Part shown: piece by piece, positions 60,922 to 64,000 of the stretch
Position numbering within the stretch: position 1 is the first letter of the stretch
Layout: every line of letters begins with the position of its first letter
Assembly (NCBI RefSeq): GCF_006636205.1
Contig: NZ_VIGB01000003.1
Span: 3,276,501 to 3,340,500, forward strand
Source: Kitasatospora acidiphila
GTDB taxonomy: Bacteria; Actinomycetota; Actinomycetes; Streptomycetales; Streptomycetaceae
Reading direction: 5' to 3'
DNA length: 64,000 nucleotides
Made by a program: the position numbers and the translations under genes
Notes under the pieces: model-generated
Told to the model about the DNA's origin: nothing
What the model saw: the letters and a program-made list of their open reading frames with translations, nothing else
Databases searched by the model: none

Positions 60922-61905
60922 TCAGAAGAGCAGCCGGGCCAGCGCGCTGCGCGCCGCCGTCACCCGCGGATCGTCCGGGCCGATCACCTCGAACAGCTCC
61001 AGCAGGCGCACCCGGGCGACGTTGCGGTCGGCGCCGGCAGTCCGGCCCACGGTGTCCAGCAGCCGCCCGAAGGCGTCCTCGACATGGCCGCCCACCAGCT
61101 CCAGGTCGGCCGCGTCCAGCTGGGCCCGCACATCGGAGGGGTTGTCCGCCGCCGTGCTCCGCACCGCCTGGGCGTCGAAGCCCTCCACCCGGCGCAGCAG
61201 CTCGGCCTGGGCCAGGCCCAGCTGGGCCTCGGTGTTGCCCGGCTGCTCGTCCAGCACGTTCTGGTAGGCCTGGATCGCACCGCCCAGGTCGCCGCGGTCC
61301 AGCGCCTCGTGGGCGGCGCTCAGCGCCGGGTCGCCGGGCGCGGCCGGGGCCGCCGGGGCGCCCGCGCCGGCCGTGCCGCCGACGACGCCGAAGCGCTGCT
61401 CGGCCACCATGATCAGCTGGTCCAGCACCTGGCGGACGTTGGCCTCGTTCTCCGCACCCTGGAAGAGCGGCACCAGCTGGCCCGCCACCACCGCCATCAC
61501 GGCCGGGATGCCCTGGATGCCGAACTGCTGGGCGATCAGCTGGTTGGCGTCCACGTCGATCTTGGCGAGCACGATCCGGCCGGCGTACTCCTCGGCGAGC
61601 CGCTCCAGGATCGGGCTGAGCTGCTTGCACGGACCGCACCACTCGGCCCAGAAGTCGATCACCACCGGAACCTCGGTGGAGCGCTGCACGACCTCGGCCT
61701 CGAAGGTCTCCTCGGTGACGTCGATCACCAGCGGATAGCCGACCGCCGGGGTGCTCTCCCCGTCACCCCCGGCGGCGGCCTGACGGGCGCGTTCGGCGCG
61801 GGCCTGCTCGGCCTTCTGGGCGGCCTCCCCGGCCGCCTTCACCGCGGCGAGGTCGACCGCGCCGCGCAGGGCGGCGCTGTTCAGATGCGTGTTCCGTGGC
61901 TGCAT
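60922..61905 (-). CDS. Thioredoxin-domain TPR protein (YbbN/CnoX-like)
   Basis: A 327-residue protein from ATG 61905. After an Ala/Lys-rich leader (about 1-55), a thioredoxin domain (56-165) has the active site AEWCGPCK with Cys90 and Cys93 and cis-Pro GIQGIPAVMA. A C-terminal TPR-like helical region (195-327) has AHEALDRGDLGGAIQAYQNV and LLDTVGRTAGADRNVARVRL. E. coli YbbN (CnoX) is a chaperone-holdase linked to GroEL; this one keeps both redox cysteines, so it may also act as an oxidoreductase. It is cytosolic, with no signal peptide. Confidence 0.93.
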   Translation of the reverse strand: MQPRNTHLNSAALRGAVDLAAVKAAGEAAQKAEQARAERARQAAAGGDGESTPAVGYPLVIDVTEETFEAEVVQRSTEVPVVIDFWAEWCGPCKQLSPILERLAEEYAGRIVLAKIDVDANQLIAQQFGIQGIPAVMAVVAGQLVPLFQGAENEANVRQVLDQLIMVAEQRFGVVGGTAGAGAPAAPAAPGDPALSAAHEALDRGDLGGAIQAYQNVLDEQPGNTEAQLGLAQAELLRRVEGFDAQAVRSTAADNPSDVRAQLDAADLELVGGHVEDAFGRLLDTVGRTAGADRNVARVRLLELFEVIGPDDPRVTAARSALARLLF

Positions 61906-62057
61906 GGCACCATCCTCCCCCGTCCGCGCCGGTGCCGGGCGCCATCCGCGAGGAAAAGCCGCGGACGCCCCCGGTAGCTGAGCCCGTCGCGCGGATCCCC
62001 ACCCGCGCTGCCGCGCCCGCCCCTCCCACAGGGCCGGCGCGTGGTTGTCGCTCTATT

Positions 62058-62074
62058 CGCTACAGGTCGTAGCG
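62058..62074. promoter_or_regulatory. Perfect 6-5-6 palindrome
   Basis: CGCTACAGGTCGTAGCG has perfectly complementary arms CGCTAC and GTAGCG around AGGTC. It lies about 153 bp upstream of the thioredoxin gene start and 154 bp before the TetR start, as an operator for either could. Confidence 0.45.
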
Positions 62075-62199
62075 TATCTCCCTCGATCCCCCGGGGCGCA
62101 ACCCCCACCCGGCGCCCGCCGACGTGACGTGGCCCACTTTCGACGACGGCTTCCGCCGCCCGGCCCGGTGCGGCTACCGTGGCAGTTCCCCACCCAAGC

Positions 62200-62211
62200 T
62201 ACTGACCAGTA
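62200..62211. promoter_or_regulatory. Candidate TetR autoregulatory operator
   Basis: TACTG-AC-CAGTA is an inverted repeat with the short spacing typical of TetR-family sites. It lies 16 bp before the TetR start codon, where a bound dimer would block transcription or translation initiation. Assignment to the adjacent regulator is inference. Confidence 0.5.
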
Positions 62212-62227
62212 CAAATGAGGAGACGCG

Positions 62228-62890
62228 GTGGCCCCCACCCCGCAACCCGCGACACAGCCTGCGACGCGGCCCGTGCCACATCGTGCAAAAGGCCGCCCGC
62301 GCAGTGCCGCCGCGGACCGCGCGATCCTCGACGCCACCCGCGAGGCCCTGGCCGAACTCGGCTGGGGCGGCCTGACCATGGGCGATGTCGCGGTGCGGGC
62401 CGGGGTCGCCAAGACCACCCTCTACCGCCGCTGGCCGTCCAAGAACGAGCTGGTGGTGGACGCGGTGGCGAGCCTCTTCGACGAACTGGCGATCGCCGAC
62501 CGGGGCAGCCTGCGGGCCGACATCGCCGACGTGGTCACGCAGTTCGCCGATCTGCTGGCCCGCCCGGAGAGCCAGGCCGCGCTGCTCGCGCTGTTCGCCG
62601 AGGGCAGCCGCGACCCGCAGCTGCGCCGGCGGATCCGCGAGCACATCGTCGACCCGCAGAAGCGGCTGGTGCACGAGGGCCTGGCCCACGCGGTGGCCCG
62701 CGGCGAGATACCGGCCGAGGGCGACGCCGTCGAGATCGCCGAGCAGATCGACATCATCTTCGACACCATCGCCGGCGCGGTCGAGCACCGGATGCTGGTG
62801 ATCGGCGAGCCGGCCGACTCCGAATGGATCAACCGCTTCATCGACCTGCTGCTCAACCAGGGCCTCGTTCCCGGCTGCCCCGGATGCTGA
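62228..62890 (+). CDS. TetR-family transcriptional regulator
   Basis: A 220-residue repressor from GTG 62228, preceded by GAGGAGACGCG. The basic N-terminus (RAKGRPRSAAADRAILDATR) leads into the HTH (residues about 45-68: LTMGDVAVRAGVAKTTLYRR, WPSKNELVVDAV). The C-terminal domain is of the TetR_C type found with WPSK-HTH proteins (EIAEQIDIIFDTIAGAVEHR). The ligand is unknown. It is convergent with icmA and divergent from the thioredoxin gene. Confidence 0.93.
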   Translation: MAPTPQPATQPATRPVPHRAKGRPRSAAADRAILDATREALAELGWGGLTMGDVAVRAGVAKTTLYRRWPSKNELVVDAVASLFDELAIADRGSLRADIADVVTQFADLLARPESQAALLALFAEGSRDPQLRRRIREHIVDPQKRLVHEGLAHAVARGEIPAEGDAVEIAEQIDIIFDTIAGAVEHRMLVIGEPADSEWINRFIDLLLNQGLVPGCPGC

Positions 62891-62897
62891 CATGACG

Positions 62898-62929
62898 AAC
62901 CGCCGGGCGGCGAGGCCGACCCGGCGGTT
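62898..62929. terminator. Bidirectional terminator between TetR and icmA
   Basis: AACCGCCGGG (62898-62907) and CCCGGCGGTT (62920-62929) form a perfect 10-bp stem with a 12-base loop in the 57-bp gap between the convergent genes. Confidence 0.75.
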
Positions 62930-62947
62930 GCGTTCGGAGCGACCGGC

Positions 62948-64000
62948 TCAGAACCCGGCCGGCTCCCGGTAGATCCCCCACTCCTTGCGCAGCACGTCGC
63001 AGATCTCCCCGAGGGTGGCCTCGGCCCGCACCGCGTCCAGCATCGCCGGGATCATGTTGGCGCCGTCCCGGGCGGCGGCCAGCATCGCGTCCAGCCCCGC
63101 GCGCACCGCGGCCTCGTCGCGCGCCGCCTTGCGCGCGCCCAGCGCCCGGACCTGCTCCCGCTCCACCTCGTGGCTGACCCGGAGGATCTCCAGCTCCTTG
63201 GTGACCGAGCCGGGGAAGCAGTTGACGCCCACCACCCGCTTCTCGCCCTTCTCCACCTTCTGCTGGTACTGGAAGGCGGCCTCGGCGATCTCGCCGGTGA
63301 AGTAGCCCTCCTCTATCCCGCGCAGGATGCCGGCGGTCATCGGGCCGATCGGGTGGTCCTCGGAGCCCTTGGCCAGGATCTTCGCGAAGATCTCCTCGGC
63401 CTGCGCCTCGATCCGGTCGGTCAGCGCCTCCACGTACCAGGAACCGCCCAGCGGGTCGGCCACGTTGGCCACCCCGGTCTCCTCCATCAGCACCTGCTGG
63501 GTGCGCAGCGCGATCTCGGCGGCCTGCTCGCTGGGCAGCGCCAGGGTCTCGTCGAGGGCGTTGGTGTGCAGCGAGTTGGTGCCGCCGAGCACCGCGGAGA
63601 GCGCCTCCACGGCGGTGCGCACCACGTTGTTGTAGGGCTGCTGGGCGGTCAGCGAGACGCCGGCGGTCTGGGTGTGGAAGCGCAGCCACTGCGCCTTCTC
63701 GGTCTTCGCGCCGTACCGGTCGCGCAGCCAGCGGGCCCAGATGCGGCGGGCCGCACGGAACTTGGCGATCTCCTCGAAGAAGTCCAGGTGCGCGTCGAAG
63801 AAGAACGACAGGCCCGGGGCGAAGACGTCCACGTCCAGCCCGCGGGAGAGGCCCAGCTCCACGTAGGCGAAGCCGTCGGCCAGGGTGTAGGCGAGCTCCT
63901 GGGCGGCGGTGGCCCCGGCCTCGCGGATGTGGTAGCCGGAGACGGAGAGCGGCTTGTAGGCGGGGATGCCCTGCGCGCAGTACTCCATCAGGTCGCCGAT
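62948..64000 (-). CDS. icmA: Acyl-CoA mutase large subunit, probably isobutyryl-CoA mutase IcmA (partial, N-terminus outside window)
   Basis: The visible 350 C-terminal residues belong to the B12-dependent mutase barrel domain: [60 protein letters not shown] and [20 protein letters not shown]. It ends at GIYREPAGF without a C-terminal B12-binding domain (no DxHxxG), as in IcmA, where cobalamin binds on a separate IcmB subunit. MutB-type methylmalonyl-CoA mutases carry that domain on the same chain. The substrate-determining residues lie outside the window, so specificity rests on architecture and remembered synteny. Confidence 0.88.
   Translation of the reverse strand: MGDLMEYCAQGIPAYKPLSVSGYHIREAGATAAQELAYTLADGFAYVELGLSRGLDVDVFAPGLSFFFDAHLDFFEEIAKFRAARRIWARWLRDRYGAKTEKAQWLRFHTQTAGVSLTAQQPYNNVVRTAVEALSAVLGGTNSLHTNALDETLALPSEQAAEIALRTQQVLMEETGVANVADPLGGSWYVEALTDRIEAQAEEIFAKILAKGSEDHPIGPMTAGILRGIEEGYFTGEIAEAAFQYQQKVEKGEKRVVGVNCFPGSVTKELEILRVSHEVEREQVRALGARKAARDEAAVRAGLDAMLAAARDGANMIPAMLDAVRAEATLGEICDVLRKEWGIYREPAGF

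Larger units (their letters stand above)
61906..62227. other. 322-bp divergent region between thioredoxin and TetR genes
   Basis: It contains two symmetric elements: a 17-bp palindrome at 62058-62074 and a TetR-type repeat at 62200-62211. No gene is supported. Confidence 0.45.

Overview
The base composition (about 70 percent G+C with a strong third-position GC bias), the gene families (DUF397 plus XRE pairs, DUF6230/DUF6114 proteins, SseB pairs, the GlgE pathway) and the gene order match the core chromosome of a streptomycete (Streptomyces, Kitasatospora or a close relative). From memory, the order metE-like / mnmA / cysteine desulfurase / opp / sseB-sseB / gcvT-gcvH-glyA-sdaA / glgX / ABC pair / glgP / glgE-treS-mak-glgB / pta-ackA-pyk / DUF6230 cluster / thioredoxin / icmA is close to that around SCO5415-SCO5490 of S. 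coelicolor. This comparison was not computed.

Positions 1-16000: a partial methionine-synthase-like gene is followed by three paralogous lipoprotein genes (807-5802). The array is interrupted by a NUDIX hydrolase and a 509-residue protein of unknown function. An accessory stretch (5900-10130) holds a frameshifted HTH/zinc-ribbon gene, a TPR-regulator remnant, two DUF397 genes, an XRE regulator, a small orphan, a frameshifted ATPase and an 84-bp remnant of a fourth lipoprotein. It has the look of an AbaA/WhiJ-type regulatory cassette. Then come an SDR, a LOG-family enzyme, mnmA, a cysteine desulfurase, an IclR regulator, an orphan and a TRIC channel.

Positions 16000-33600: a YefM/YoeB toxin-antitoxin pair abuts a five-gene oligopeptide ABC operon in the order C-A-B-D-F, with a four-unit palindromic tandem repeat between C and A. 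Two SseB genes are divergent from a tandem glycine riboswitch that leads gcvT-gcvH-glyA-sdaA; together these convert glycine to serine to pyruvate. An anti-sigma-like ATPase and two tandem L,D-transpeptidase genes follow.

Positions 33600-57240: storage-carbon and overflow metabolism. There is a debranching enzyme (glgX), a heterodimeric ABC exporter pair, a glucan phosphorylase (glgP) and the complete GlgE pathway (glgE, treS, mak, glgB: trehalose to maltose to maltose-1-phosphate to branched alpha-glucan). A membrane-anchored esterase, pta-ackA and pyk come next.

Positions 57240-64000: a three-gene DUF6230 / DUF6114 / low-complexity surface protein cluster of unknown function, a YbbN-like thioredoxin, a TetR regulator and the C-terminal part of an isobutyryl-CoA mutase large subunit (icmA).

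Six loci (HTH gene, TPR remnant, ATPase, oppF, treS, glgB) are each broken by what looks like one missing base, three of them in highly conserved metabolic genes. This pattern points to consensus indel errors more than to decay, so treS, glgB and oppF are probably intact in the organism.
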